DNA of 64,000 bases, taken from positions 3,946,501 through 4,010,500 of the forward strand of contig NZ_CP029189.1 in the NCBI RefSeq assembly GCF_008642275.1, written 5' to 3'. The translations under genes were made by a program, and so were the position numbers. The DNA is from Streptomyces venezuelae (GTDB taxonomy: Bacteria > Actinomycetota > Actinomycetes > Streptomycetales > Streptomycetaceae). The notes below the pieces were generated by a model. It was not told where the DNA came from, searched no databases, and worked only from the letters and a program-made list of their open reading frames with translations. Positions 49,632-57,744 of the stretch are shown here, one piece after another (position 1 is the first letter of the stretch; each line of letters starts with the position of its first letter).

Positions 49632-50465
49632 TCAGGCGGTCTCCCGGACGAAGCGGCGCAGCTCCGCGCAGAGGGCCCCGGGATCGTCCAGCTGGACGAG
49701 CGTGCCGGCCTTGGGGATCTCCACGTACCGTCCGTGCGGCAGCAGTTCGGCGAGCCGCCGCCCCGTGGCGGGCGGCATCATGCGGTCCTCGGCTCCCCAG
49801 ACGACCAGCGCGGGCCGGTCGAACTCCGCGAGCTTCTCCGCGGCCTGAAGGTAGGTGTCCTTCCGGGTGCTGCGGCAGAACTTCGCGAGATCCCGGCGGA
49901 TCGCACGCCGGCTGAGCAGGGGCCGGTACCAGCGCCGGACCAGCGCGTAGGGGATCGGGCGCCGCGCCATCCCGCCCAGCGAGCTCCCCATCCGTACGAG
50001 GAAGGGGACGCGGAAGGACTGCAGCAGCAGGAACAGGCCGCCCGGGATCCGGGAGGCCGCGTACAGGGTCCTGCCCTGGATGCCCGGCGGGTAGTTCTCC
50101 AGCGCCTCGCACGAGGTGAGCACCAGGCGGCCGACGCGTTCGTCGCGCACGCCCACCAGGAGCTGGGCCGTGCCCGCGTCGTTCTGGACCAGGGTGACGT
50201 CACGCAGTCCGAGCCGCTCCAGGAACTCGGCCAGGAGCGCGGCGACGCCGTGCGCCGAAAGGTCCGCGTCCGGCCGCATCGGCCTGCGATGGCTGCCGAT
50301 CGGCAGTACGGGCACCACCACCCGGAAATCGGCCCGCAGTTAGCGTACCACCTCGTCCCAGACCGACTCGTCGAAGCCGAGCCCGTGGACGAGCACCACG
50401 ACCTCCCCGTCCCCGCCCGTGTCCGTGAAGTCGATGACGCCTGCGCTCAGTTCGATCTCGGACAA
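49632..50465 (-). pseudogene. alpha/beta hydrolase gene interrupted by an in-frame TAA
   Basis: The coding sequence starts at the TTG at 50465 (GGAGGTACCACC ribosome site) and runs to 49632. The first 41 codons contain the family's VVVLVHGLGFDESVWDEVVR. Codon 42 is TAA (50340-50342), after which the same frame continues with LRADFRVVVPVLPIGSHRRPMRPDADLSAHG. Then come the nucleophile-elbow-like LVQNDAGTAQ (Asp where serine hydrolases have Ser) and LVVWGAEDRMMPP. The full length would be 277 residues. No frameshift is needed, so one base change explains the break. A sequencing error or a truncated 5' peptide plus internal restart are alternatives. It diverges from a TetR gene whose operator-like site lies between them. 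Confidence 0.85.
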
Positions 50466-50484
50466 GGTGGTACCTCCGACTTGA

Positions 50485-50496
50485 TAGACCGATCTA
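50485..50496. promoter_or_regulatory. LmrA/QdoR-type operator
   Basis: TAGACCGATCTA matches the TAGA-N4-TCTA core known for LmrA/QdoR-type TetR regulators. It lies 17 bp from the TetR start and 19 bp from the hydrolase start. Confidence 0.65.
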
Positions 50497-50513
50497 GTGA
50501 GAGACTATCGAGC

Positions 50514-51125
50514 GTGAGAACCACGGGCGACACCAGAGCGCGCATCGTCACCGCCGCGACCGAGCTGTTCCGGCGGCAGGGCTACGCCGCCAGCGGCATG
50601 AAGCAGATCGTCGCGGCCGCCGGCGCCCCGTACGGCTCGGCCTACCACTTCTTCCCCGGGGGCAAGGCGCAGCTCGGCGAGGAGGTGATCCGTACGTCCG
50701 GGGCGGCCTACCTGGAACTGATCGCCGGCCTCTTCTCCCCGGCGCAGGACGCGGACATGGCCACCGTCACCCGCGACGCGTTCACGGCCGCGGCGCAGAC
50801 CCTGCACGAGCTCGACTTCACCGACCCGTGCCCCATCGCCACCCTCGCGCTGGAGGTGGCCGGCACCCACGAACCGCTGCGCCTGGCCACCGCGGAGGTC
50901 TTCGCGAGCTGGACGGACGGGCTCGCCGCCTTCTACCGGGCGGGCGGCATCGCCGAGCCCGCCGCGCACGAGACCGCGAGCTCCGTGATCGCCCTGCTGG
51001 AGGGCGCGTTCATGCTCGGCCGCGCCGCGCGGAGCACCGGCCCGGTGCTGGCGGCGTCCCGGGCCGCGGAGGCCGTCGTCCGCGCGGCGCAGTCCGGGGC
51101 CGCCGCTGCGCCGGCCGACTCGTAG
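50514..51125 (+). CDS. TetR-family regulator, LmrA/YxaF type
   Basis: A 203-aa repressor. The helix-turn-helix (RIVTAATELFRRQGYAASGMKQIVAAAGAPYGSAYHFFPGGKAQLGEEVIRTSG) carries the YHFFPGGK motif typical of the LmrA/YxaF branch. The C-terminal ligand domain is helical. It is divergent from the broken hydrolase gene with a TAGACCGATCTA site between them, so it probably controlled that gene and itself. The GTG at 50514 is the likely start. Confidence 0.9.
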   Translation: MRTTGDTRARIVTAATELFRRQGYAASGMKQIVAAAGAPYGSAYHFFPGGKAQLGEEVIRTSGAAYLELIAGLFSPAQDADMATVTRDAFTAAAQTLHELDFTDPCPIATLALEVAGTHEPLRLATAEVFASWTDGLAAFYRAGGIAEPAAHETASSVIALLEGAFMLGRAARSTGPVLAASRAAEAVVRAAQSGAAAAPADS

Positions 51126-51176
51126 GGGCGCATGGCCGGGGCGGGCGGGCAGGCGGGCGGGCCGGGCCTGGCGTCG

Positions 51177-51641
51177 TCAGGCGCGGGCCGGTGTCCTCAG
51201 GGAGGCGAAGACCAGCAGCGCGAACGCGGCCACCGCGGTGGCGGTGCGAATGTCGTTGAAGGTCTCCCAGTGCCGCAGGACCTCCGTGTGGTCGGCCGGG
51301 GCCGAGCCGTGTGCCCACTCCTTGATCCGGCTGTTGATCGGGACGTTGCCGAACCGGGTGACCAGGAGGGAGGTGAGGGCCAGCAGGCCGGCCCCGCCCG
51401 CGAGCAGCCGCGTACGGCCGTGGGCCACGGCGGCGAGGGTGAGTGAGCTGACGATCGACACGCCCATCGCCGCCTGCATGGTGATGCCGTTCATCTTCAT
51501 GAGTTCGGTGTGGAACGACAGGCGTATGTCGAGTGGTACCGCGTTGAAGGTGGGGACGAGGTTGGCCGCCCCGTACCCGAACGCACCGGCGAGGAGTCCG
51601 GTGGAGAGGAGGGCCAGGCCCAGCAGAAGGCGTGTGCGCAT
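51177..51641 (-). CDS. DUF1772 membrane protein
   Basis: A 154-aa protein with four helices and the DUF1772 pattern: a conserved FGYGAANLVPTFNAVPLDIRLSFHTELMKMNGITMQ with polar residues between helices 1 and 2, and NVPINSRIKEW before the last helix. Some relatives act as anthrone or tetracenomycin oxygenases; most are unassigned. AGGAGCC precedes the ATG at 51641. A palindrome TGCATGC-N2-GCATGCA lies 84 bp upstream and is shared with the NmrA-like gene, suggesting common control. Confidence 0.9.
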   Translation of the reverse strand: MRTRLLLGLALLSTGLLAGAFGYGAANLVPTFNAVPLDIRLSFHTELMKMNGITMQAAMGVSIVSSLTLAAVAHGRTRLLAGGAGLLALTSLLVTRFGNVPINSRIKEWAHGSAPADHTEVLRHWETFNDIRTATAVAAFALLVFASLRTPARA

Positions 51642-51724
51642 GGTCGTCGGCTCCTGTGCGTCGGTGCTCACGGTGAGTTGGCGGGGCGGCGGGAAGGCGG
51701 GCGCGCAGGGCGCGTGCGCGAGTC

Positions 51725-51740
51725 TGCATGCCTGCATGCA
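51725..51740. promoter_or_regulatory. second TGCATGC-N2-GCATGCA palindrome
   Basis: TGCATGC-CT-GCATGCA has the same arms and spacing as 45122-45137. A further overlapping GCATGCATGC follows (51734-51743). Confidence 0.7.
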
Positions 51741-51943
51741 TGCCTGCCTGTGGACAAGGGTCCGGGCTCTCCCGCGACAAGTCCAAGAAGAAGTGCTTCT
51801 CGGAAGGAGAAGGACGGGTTGTCGGGGTGGGCCCTCCGCGGAACCGCTTACGGAGTTCGGCCACAGGATCCCCCGCCCTCGGCAAGACTGGGCCGTGCAC
51901 GCGTCCGCTGAGGCCCGAGAGGCCCGCCGGGAGGAAGCCGCCC

Positions 51944-53257
51944 ATGTCACCCATGCTCGCCAAAGGCGGTAACGCCCCGCTCCCCGGAGGGCGTTGCTCC
52001 GTCACCGTGACCGCCACCGCGCCCGCGGCCGCGTCCGACGTCTGCGCCGTACTCCTCGCCAAGGACGGCAGGGTGCGCGGTGACGACGACCTGGTCTTCT
52101 ACAACCATCCGGCACAGGACGGGGTGGTCCTCGGCGGCCGGACCATCGTCGTGGACCTGCCGGCGGTACCTGCCGCGGTGGACCGGATCGCGATCGTGGC
52201 GGGCATCGACCCGATGCTGCCGGCCGCTCACTTCACGCCCGCCGACACCCCGCGCGCGGTCATCGACTGCGGGGGAGTGCGGATCGGGTTCGACCCTCCG
52301 CCGTTCACGCTCCGGGAGACGGCCGTCGTGCTGGTGGAGATCTACCGGCGCGAAGGCGCGTGGAAGGTACGGGCGGTCGGCCAGGGCTGGGACACGGGCC
52401 TGGCGGGTCTGGCGACCGCCTTCGGCATCCAGGTCGACGATGCGGGACCGGCTGCGGCTCCGGCCGCGGCCCCGGTTGCGGCTCAGGCCGCGGCCCGGGC
52501 GGTGGCCCCGGCGGTGACCCCCGTCCCGGCTGTGATACCGGCCGCGCCCCCGGTTCCGGCGGCGGCGATGAGCCTGGAGAAGGTCCAGCGGGCGGCACCG
52601 GGACTGGTCAGCCTCTACAAGGCCGCCCAGGTCTCCCTGGCCAAGAGGGGGGTCATCGGCCAACGCGCCGCCGTCTACCTGGTGATGGACCACTCCGGGA
52701 GCATGAGCGGGTTCTACCGCGACGGCACCATGCAACAGCTGGCGGAACAGGTGCTCGGGCTGTCGGTCAACCTCGACGACGACGGCATAGTGCCGCTCAT
52801 GTTCTTCTCCAACGGAGTCGACCTGATCGCGGACCTCAACCTGGAGAACTACCGGGGCCGGATCGACCGCCTCCACGCACCGCTGGACTGGGGTGGCACG
52901 TGCTACGCCCCGGCGATGCGGGCCGTCATCGACCACTACCAGGCCACCGGCGCCCGTGATCCGGCGTTCGTGGTCTTCCAGACCGACGGAGAGCCGTTCG
53001 ACCGCAAGGCGACCAGAGAACTGCTGCGCAGCGCCAGCGTGTTGCCGATCTTCTGGCAGTTCGTCGGATTCGGGTCCCAGAACCTCCGCTTCCTGCGCAG
53101 TCTGGACACCCTCGACCGGCGGACGGTCGACAACGCCGGCTACTTCGCGGCGGGCCGGCAGCCGTCCGCGCGCTCGGACGCGGACCTCTACGACCGCCTC
53201 ATGAAGGAGTTCCCGGACTGGCTCGTGGCCGCCCGGGCGGCCGGGGTGATCCGATAG
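51944..53257 (+). CDS. TerD-vWA fusion protein (TerF-like)
   Basis: A 437-aa protein. An N-terminal TerD domain (about 1-160; MLAKGGNAPLP, DLVFYNHP, ATAFGIQVDD) is linked by an Ala/Pro/Val stretch (165-205) to a vWA domain (about 220-437). The vWA part has MIDAS DHSGSM starting at Asp249, FFSNGVDLI and FQTDGEPFDRKATRELL. TerD binds calcium; vWA domains bind divalent metal and partner proteins. The Ter system gives tellurite, phage and stress resistance by an unclear mechanism. GGGAGGAAG fixes the start. The vWA half is a paralogue of the protein at 12421-14349. Confidence 0.92.
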   Translation: MSPMLAKGGNAPLPGGRCSVTVTATAPAAASDVCAVLLAKDGRVRGDDDLVFYNHPAQDGVVLGGRTIVVDLPAVPAAVDRIAIVAGIDPMLPAAHFTPADTPRAVIDCGGVRIGFDPPPFTLRETAVVLVEIYRREGAWKVRAVGQGWDTGLAGLATAFGIQVDDAGPAAAPAAAPVAAQAAARAVAPAVTPVPAVIPAAPPVPAAAMSLEKVQRAAPGLVSLYKAAQVSLAKRGVIGQRAAVYLVMDHSGSMSGFYRDGTMQQLAEQVLGLSVNLDDDGIVPLMFFSNGVDLIADLNLENYRGRIDRLHAPLDWGGTCYAPAMRAVIDHYQATGARDPAFVVFQTDGEPFDRKATRELLRSASVLPIFWQFVGFGSQNLRFLRSLDTLDRRTVDNAGYFAAGRQPSARSDADLYDRLMKEFPDWLVAARAAGVIR

Positions 53258-53306
53258 GCCACCGCCGCCCGGATCCCCGTCCACGAACGGTGCGCGGGGA
53301 GCCCCG

Positions 53307-54269
53307 TCACTTGCCGTCGGAGAAGTTGTGCACGCCCCACCAGCCCGAGGAGTCGTGGTAGAGGCCCACGCCGACCTCGGTGAAGTCCGGGTTGACCTGG
53401 GCCTTGTAGTGCCCGGAGCTGTGGCGCCACATCGACTGGAACTTCTCGGCGGCTTCCTGTGCGGTCATCGAGGCGTCGCTGAACCAGACGATGTTCTCGC
53501 CGGTCCAGGTGCGCGAGCCCGTCTTCAGGTAGGCGCGGTCCGCTGACGAGGAGTGGGCGAAGCCGTTGTTCCTCATGTGCTCGGCCCACTTGCGGGCGAA
53601 GTCGCCGAGGTCCTGCCGGAGCGTCAGCGGGGGCCGGCCGACGGCGGCCCGTTCGCCGTTGAGCAGCTGCAGGGACAGCGCCTGGGCCGTCGCGACGTCC
53701 TGGGTCGTGGTGCGAGCGCCGGGCACCTTGGGGTCCGGTCCCGTCGGACCGCTTCCCGGAGCAGTGCGGGTCGGGGGTGCGGTGGGCTTGGTGGCGCCCT
53801 CCGTGGCTGCCGCTCCGGAGCGCTGCCCCGCGTCCTTCGTCTGCGCGGGCGGCGCGGACACGGGTGCGGACGCCGGCGCGGATGCCGGGGCCGACGCGGT
53901 GGCGCCCGGGCCCGCCGTCGCCCCGGCCGCCGGACCGCCGGCGGCGGTCGTGGACGCCGTGGCGGCCGACAGGCCGTCCGCCGCGTCCGGCCGGCCGGCG
54001 AGTGCGGAAGGCGAGCCCGTCGCGGCGGTGCGCTCCGGGGCCCCGCCGGATATGAGGGCGTAGGCACTGCCGGCCCCGGCCAGCAGCACCACGGCGGCCG
54101 CCGCCATCAGAGGAGTCCGGCGACGGCTCTTGCGGTGGCCGCCCGCCGCGCCGTGCGCGCCGCGCGCCCGGCCCCGCCGGGCCGGTGCGGCACCGACACC
54201 GTCCGAGCGGGTGTCCGTACCGGCGTCCGCGTCCGTGCCGTACGTGAACTCATCGTCGTGATAGCGCAT
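53307..54269 (-). CDS. CAP-domain (SCP/PR-1-like) surface protein
   Basis: A 320-aa protein. A short basic cytoplasmic N-terminus of about 65 residues (MRYHDDEFTYGTD, ending KSRRRTPL) is followed by a transmembrane anchor (MAAAAVVLLAGAGSAYALI). A long Ala/Pro/Ser/Gly linker then leads to the CAP domain (about 190-320). Conserved CAP segments are LLNGERAAVGRPPLTLRQDLGDFARKWAEHMRNNGFAHSS, GENIVW, MWRHSSGHYKAQVNPDFTEVGVG and WWGVHNF. Extracellular; function in bacteria not settled. GAGGAG before the ATG at 54269 decides the start. Confidence 0.92.
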   Translation of the reverse strand: MRYHDDEFTYGTDADAGTDTRSDGVGAAPARRGRARGAHGAAGGHRKSRRRTPLMAAAAVVLLAGAGSAYALISGGAPERTAATGSPSALAGRPDAADGLSAATASTTAAGGPAAGATAGPGATASAPASAPASAPVSAPPAQTKDAGQRSGAAATEGATKPTAPPTRTAPGSGPTGPDPKVPGARTTTQDVATAQALSLQLLNGERAAVGRPPLTLRQDLGDFARKWAEHMRNNGFAHSSSADRAYLKTGSRTWTGENIVWFSDASMTAQEAAEKFQSMWRHSSGHYKAQVNPDFTEVGVGLYHDSSGWWGVHNFSDGK

Positions 54270-54386
54270 CGCATCTCCTCGAAGGTGACGGCCCACCTGG
54301 CCTGACACTGAAGGAGACCCGTGCGCCGGGCGGCGATAACACCTTTCTCGCAGGGAATGTGCGGCCGGCCCCGTCCCGTACGCGCA

Positions 54387-54418
54387 CGCGGCTCCCCCCC
54401 ATCGGGTAAGGAGCCGCG
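54387..54418 (-). terminator. terminator of the ABC transporter transcript
   Basis: CGCGGCTCC (54387-54395) pairs with GGAGCCGCG (54410-54418), 17 bp past the permease stop on the minus strand. Confidence 0.65.
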
Positions 54419-54434
54419 GCGTGCGGGGCGTGTG

Positions 54435-56609
54435 TCAGTCCGCCGACGGGCGCCAGGACCGTGCCAGCCGTGCGGCGCCCCAGGCTCCCCAGAGCCAGAC
54501 GGTGACGGCCATGACACCGGCTCCGGCCAGGGCGCTCTGGAGCATGCCCCCCGTTCCGGTGTGCTCGCTGGTGTAGGCGACGGCCTGGACGGGGGTGGCG
54601 AGCCAGTAGTGCATGAACAGGCCGATCAGCGCGGCTGAGGCGAGCGGCACGAGCAGCGTGAAGAACGCGGTGCTGAGGTAGATGACCCTGTTCCCGGCGA
54701 GAACGCTGACGGCGTTCACCTGACGGGCGAACCGGAGGAACTCGGCGAGGTTCGTCACCATGATCGAGATGATGATGACGACGACGGCGAAGGTCCCGTA
54801 CAGCATGACCCAGCGCCCGTTGAGGTCGTCCATGTTCGCCGAGGTCAGCCAGGAACCGGCGATGGTCTCCACGGGCACGGTCATGCCGAGGTGCCGGTTC
54901 GCCGCGGCCTTGACCGCGGGCAGCGACAGGTCGCGGCCCTTGTCGCCGACCAGAACGAGGGTGGGGCCCTGCGGCTCCGCGGACTCCCTGGCGTAGATGC
55001 CCTGGCCCGGCGTGTCCCAGGTGGCGAGTGCCAGGACCCGTGCGTCGGGGTGGGTGCGCCCGATCTCCGTGGGCTGCGCGGAGCACGGGAGGGCGAGGCG
55101 CTTGAGCGCCGTACACGGACCGTTGAGCTCGGCGGTGGACTTGGCCTGGTCCACGCTGAGTCGGAGCATTTCGACCCCGTCCGGCAGCTCCTCCAGGAAG
55201 GCCCGGGGTACCGGCTTGTCCTGGTTCAGTGAGACCAGTACCGCGCTGCTGCCCACCCTCTGTACGGTGTGCTGCGCCTGGACGGCGGGTCCGGTGTTGA
55301 GCGTGGCCCAGAGCTGGGTCTGTCCCACGAGGACGAACGCGATGACGACCCCCGCCGTGAGGCGGACGGTGGCGCCGGGCCATGCGGCCGCCCACCGGCC
55401 GGCCAGCAGGCCGCCCGGCCAGCCGCGCCGGTGGCTGAGCGACGCGAGGCCGTTGCCCGCGGCCACGGCGCCGAGCCCGATCAGCGACGGCAGCGTGAGG
55501 ATGGTGCCGCCGACGCCGATCACGTACACGAGGAGCCTGGTGCCCGAGCTGCTGGTCAGCCCCGGCCCCTGCACCGCCACGAACAGCATGAAGGGGCAGA
55601 GGTAGGGCCACCAGCGCGGCAGGCGGGTCCGGAACAGACGCGGCCTGACCCCGTCGCGCCGGTCCTGCCGCGGGTGCAGCAGCAGTACGCAGGCCAGGAC
55701 GAGGAACGCGGCCAGCAGGGGGGCGGTGAGCAGGGCCCACGCCCACTGGTGGGTGTCCGCTTCGGAGACCGTGTAGCCGGTGAGGGGAACGCGGGTGTCG
55801 CCCACCAGGATCCAGCAGGAGGCGGCGAACCCGAGTGCGGCGCCGGCCCCGACGGCGAGCAGCGCTTCACCGGCGTTGACGACGGCCCGCACGCGGCGGC
55901 CTCCTCCGAGGGCTTCGAGGAGGGCCGTGCGCTGGTCCCGGGCGTCCGAACCGGCGCGGGCGGCCGCGGCGATCAGTGCGGAGACCGGCAGGGCGCCCAT
56001 GAACGCGGTGAGGGCGAAGAGGAAGTAGGCGGGCTTGGAGAACATCACCTCGCCGATGCCGAGCGGCTTCGGCGTGCCGAATCCGGTGGCCGGCCACATC
56101 CTGGACGTGTCCGTGCTCTCGAAGGGCCGCACATAGGCGAACCACTCGCCGGGGCTGGCCAGTCGGCGCGGGTCGATGGTGCCGGCGAGGCTGCCGAAGC
56201 GGGTGTCGATGCCTTCACCGCGTCCTGCGGCGAGCAGGGCGGGGGAGAGGACGGCCTGGCCGGGTCCGGGCCAGGCGGACAGCCCCGGCGGGACGGGGGC
56301 GTCCGGTGTGAGGGGCGTGATGTAGACGACCTGGTACTGCACGTTGTCGACGACGTCGAACGCGGGCTTGTACAGCAGGCGGGCCCGCTCACCGCTGTTC
56401 TCCGCGACCTGGACGGGGGACCGGGCGGCGTCGCGCAGGTCACGCCCCTCGTAGGCCGCGTGTATCAACGTCATCGTGACGAGGACGAGGCTGGCGGCGA
56501 AGGTGGCGCAGACGAGCGCGACGGCCCGGATCCTGCCCGTGGAGGCCGCGCGGCCCGTGACCATGCCGATGCGGAGCAACTGCCGCCACAGGGGTGCTCC
56601 GGTGCTCAT
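54435..56609 (-). CDS. ABC transporter permease (FtsX/MacB-like fold)
   Basis: A 724-aa membrane protein with about eight to ten helices. One helix lies near the N-terminus (ALVCATFAASLVLVTMTLI). A 170-residue extracytoplasmic domain follows, then a helix block, a second outside domain (about 470-590) and a last FtsX-like block (GTFAVVVIIISIMVTNLAEFLRFARQVNAVSVLAGNRVIYL). This duplicated FtsX layout occurs in lipoprotein release, macrolide or antimicrobial-peptide transporters and bacteriocin immunity systems. Its ATG overlaps the ATPase stop by 4 nt (ATGA). It is downstream of two small secreted-protein genes. Confidence 0.87.
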   Translation of the reverse strand: MSTGAPLWRQLLRIGMVTGRAASTGRIRAVALVCATFAASLVLVTMTLIHAAYEGRDLRDAARSPVQVAENSGERARLLYKPAFDVVDNVQYQVVYITPLTPDAPVPPGLSAWPGPGQAVLSPALLAAGRGEGIDTRFGSLAGTIDPRRLASPGEWFAYVRPFESTDTSRMWPATGFGTPKPLGIGEVMFSKPAYFLFALTAFMGALPVSALIAAAARAGSDARDQRTALLEALGGGRRVRAVVNAGEALLAVGAGAALGFAASCWILVGDTRVPLTGYTVSEADTHQWAWALLTAPLLAAFLVLACVLLLHPRQDRRDGVRPRLFRTRLPRWWPYLCPFMLFVAVQGPGLTSSSGTRLLVYVIGVGGTILTLPSLIGLGAVAAGNGLASLSHRRGWPGGLLAGRWAAAWPGATVRLTAGVVIAFVLVGQTQLWATLNTGPAVQAQHTVQRVGSSAVLVSLNQDKPVPRAFLEELPDGVEMLRLSVDQAKSTAELNGPCTALKRLALPCSAQPTEIGRTHPDARVLALATWDTPGQGIYARESAEPQGPTLVLVGDKGRDLSLPAVKAAANRHLGMTVPVETIAGSWLTSANMDDLNGRWVMLYGTFAVVVIIISIMVTNLAEFLRFARQVNAVSVLAGNRVIYLSTAFFTLLVPLASAALIGLFMHYWLATPVQAVAYTSEHTGTGGMLQSALAGAGVMAVTVWLWGAWGAARLARSWRPSAD

Positions 56610-57307
56610 CGGGCCTCCTGCGGGACGAGCTTGCCGTCCACGAGGTGCACGGTGTCGTCGGCGAGCGCGGCGACCTGCGCGTCGTGCGTCACGACGAGGA
56701 GGGCGCACGGCCAGCGCCGGGGCACGTCGAAGAGCAGCTCGGCCACCGCGGTGCGGTTCGCGTCGTCGAGTGCGCCCGTCGGCTCGTCGGCGAGCAGCAG
56801 CGACGGCTGGTTGACCAGGGCGCGCGCGACGGCCGTTCGCTGCCGTTCGCCTCCCGACAGGGTGCCGGTCGGCCGGTCGTGGCGCGGTACTCCGAGACTG
56901 CCCAGCAGTTCCGAGGCGGTCTTGTAGGTCTTCTTCCGGTCGGCGCCCGCCAGCAGCCCGGCGAGGGCCACGTTCTCCACCGGCGTCAGCTCGGGAAGCA
57001 GCTCACCGAACTGGAAGACGACGCCGATGTGGCGGCTGCGGTGGCGCGTCTGCTCCCTCCGGCTCATCCGGCCGAGGTCCGAGTCCGCGACCCGCACGAC
57101 ACCCTCCGGCTTCACGAGTCCCAGGGCGCAGGAAAGCAAGGTGCTCTTTCCGCTGCCCGAAGGTCCCATGACGGCGACGGAATTCCCTTCGTGGAGGCGC
57201 AGGTCGATTCCGTCGAACAATGTCCTGTCGCCGATCCGGTGCCGAAGCCCGCTGAACTCCAGTGCAGGTGTCTTCGGGGCCGACGTACGCGGTGAAGCGT
57301 TTTGCAT
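56606..57307 (-). CDS. ABC transporter ATP-binding protein (LolD/MacB type)
   Basis: A 233-aa ATPase. Walker A is GPSGSGKS (48-55), the Q loop VVFQFGELLPELTPVENV, the signature LSGGERQR, Walker B LLLADEPTG, D loop ALDD and the switch His in VVTHD. This set fits the MacB/LolD group that pairs with FtsX-type permeases. It is translationally coupled to the permease gene. A strong terminator with a T tract lies 15 bp upstream of its start, so it is probably expressed at a lower level than the secreted proteins before it. Confidence 0.95.
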   Translation of the reverse strand: MQNASPRTSAPKTPALEFSGLRHRIGDRTLFDGIDLRLHEGNSVAVMGPSGSGKSTLLSCALGLVKPEGVVRVADSDLGRMSRREQTRHRSRHIGVVFQFGELLPELTPVENVALAGLLAGADRKKTYKTASELLGSLGVPRHDRPTGTLSGGERQRTAVARALVNQPSLLLADEPTGALDDANRTAVAELLFDVPRRWPCALLVVTHDAQVAALADDTVHLVDGKLVPQEAR

Positions 57308-57321
57308 TCTCTACCATCCGG

Positions 57322-57359
57322 AAAAAGGTGTGGGGCCGCCGGTATCGGCGGCCCCACAC
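57322..57359 (-). terminator. intrinsic terminator or attenuator inside the cassette
   Basis: On the minus strand a 13-bp perfect stem (57347-57359 with 57328-57340, GTGTGGGGCCGCC) is followed by TTTTT (57326-57322). A true U tract is uncommon in this genome. It separates the secreted-protein genes from the ABC genes. Confidence 0.85.
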
Positions 57360-57371
57360 AAAGACTTCTGC

Positions 57372-57725
57372 TTAGCTCGTGCGCTCCACGTCACACTTGT
57401 CCGGCGCCCAGCCCACGGAGATGCAGCCCTGCACCATCCACACCGTGTTTCCGGCACCACTGGTGGCGGTCGTACCGGAACCACCCTTGTTGTGCAGCGT
57501 GTAGGGGTATCCGTCGCTGTTCTTGCGCGAATAGCGGACGTATACCGTCATGCCGTCCTGCTTGAGGTCCGTCACCGCGGCACGGGTGTTCGTGCCGTAG
57601 GAGTAGCCGCGGACGGCATTGTCCTTGGTGGAGCTCAGGTCAATCGCCATGGCCGGAGAGCTGCAGATCACAGCCGCGGCACCCAGGCCGAGCGCGATCA
57701 TCCCGGACTTCTTCATCTTTCCCAT
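57372..57725 (-). CDS. small secreted protein, copy 2 of a tandem pair
   Basis: A 117-aa protein. The signal is KKSGMIALGLGAAAVICSSPAMA, with cleavage likely before IDLSS. The mature part (about 90 residues) is closely related to the neighbour at 57745: both share IDLSS-x-KD, YSYGTNTR-x-AV-x-D, KQDG, GSGTT-x-TSGAG and C-x9-C ending PDKCDV. The two Cys probably form one disulfide outside the cell. I recall similar small Streptomyces secreted proteins but no function. The start is ATG 57725 or 57716. It is 19 bp after the first copy and is followed by a T-tract terminator. Confidence 0.8.
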   Translation of the reverse strand: MGKMKKSGMIALGLGAAAVICSSPAMAIDLSSTKDNAVRGYSYGTNTRAAVTDLKQDGMTVYVRYSRKNSDGYPYTLHNKGGSGTTATSGAGNTVWMVQGCISVGWAPDKCDVERTS

Positions 57726-57744
57726 CCCCGCTTTTCCTTCCACT

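Noticed and set aside
51177..51950. A longer N-terminal form of the DUF1772 protein starting near 51950.
   Set aside because: The extra residues are low complexity and would run through the TGCATGC palindrome; AGGAGCC before the ATG at 51641 gives a proper start.
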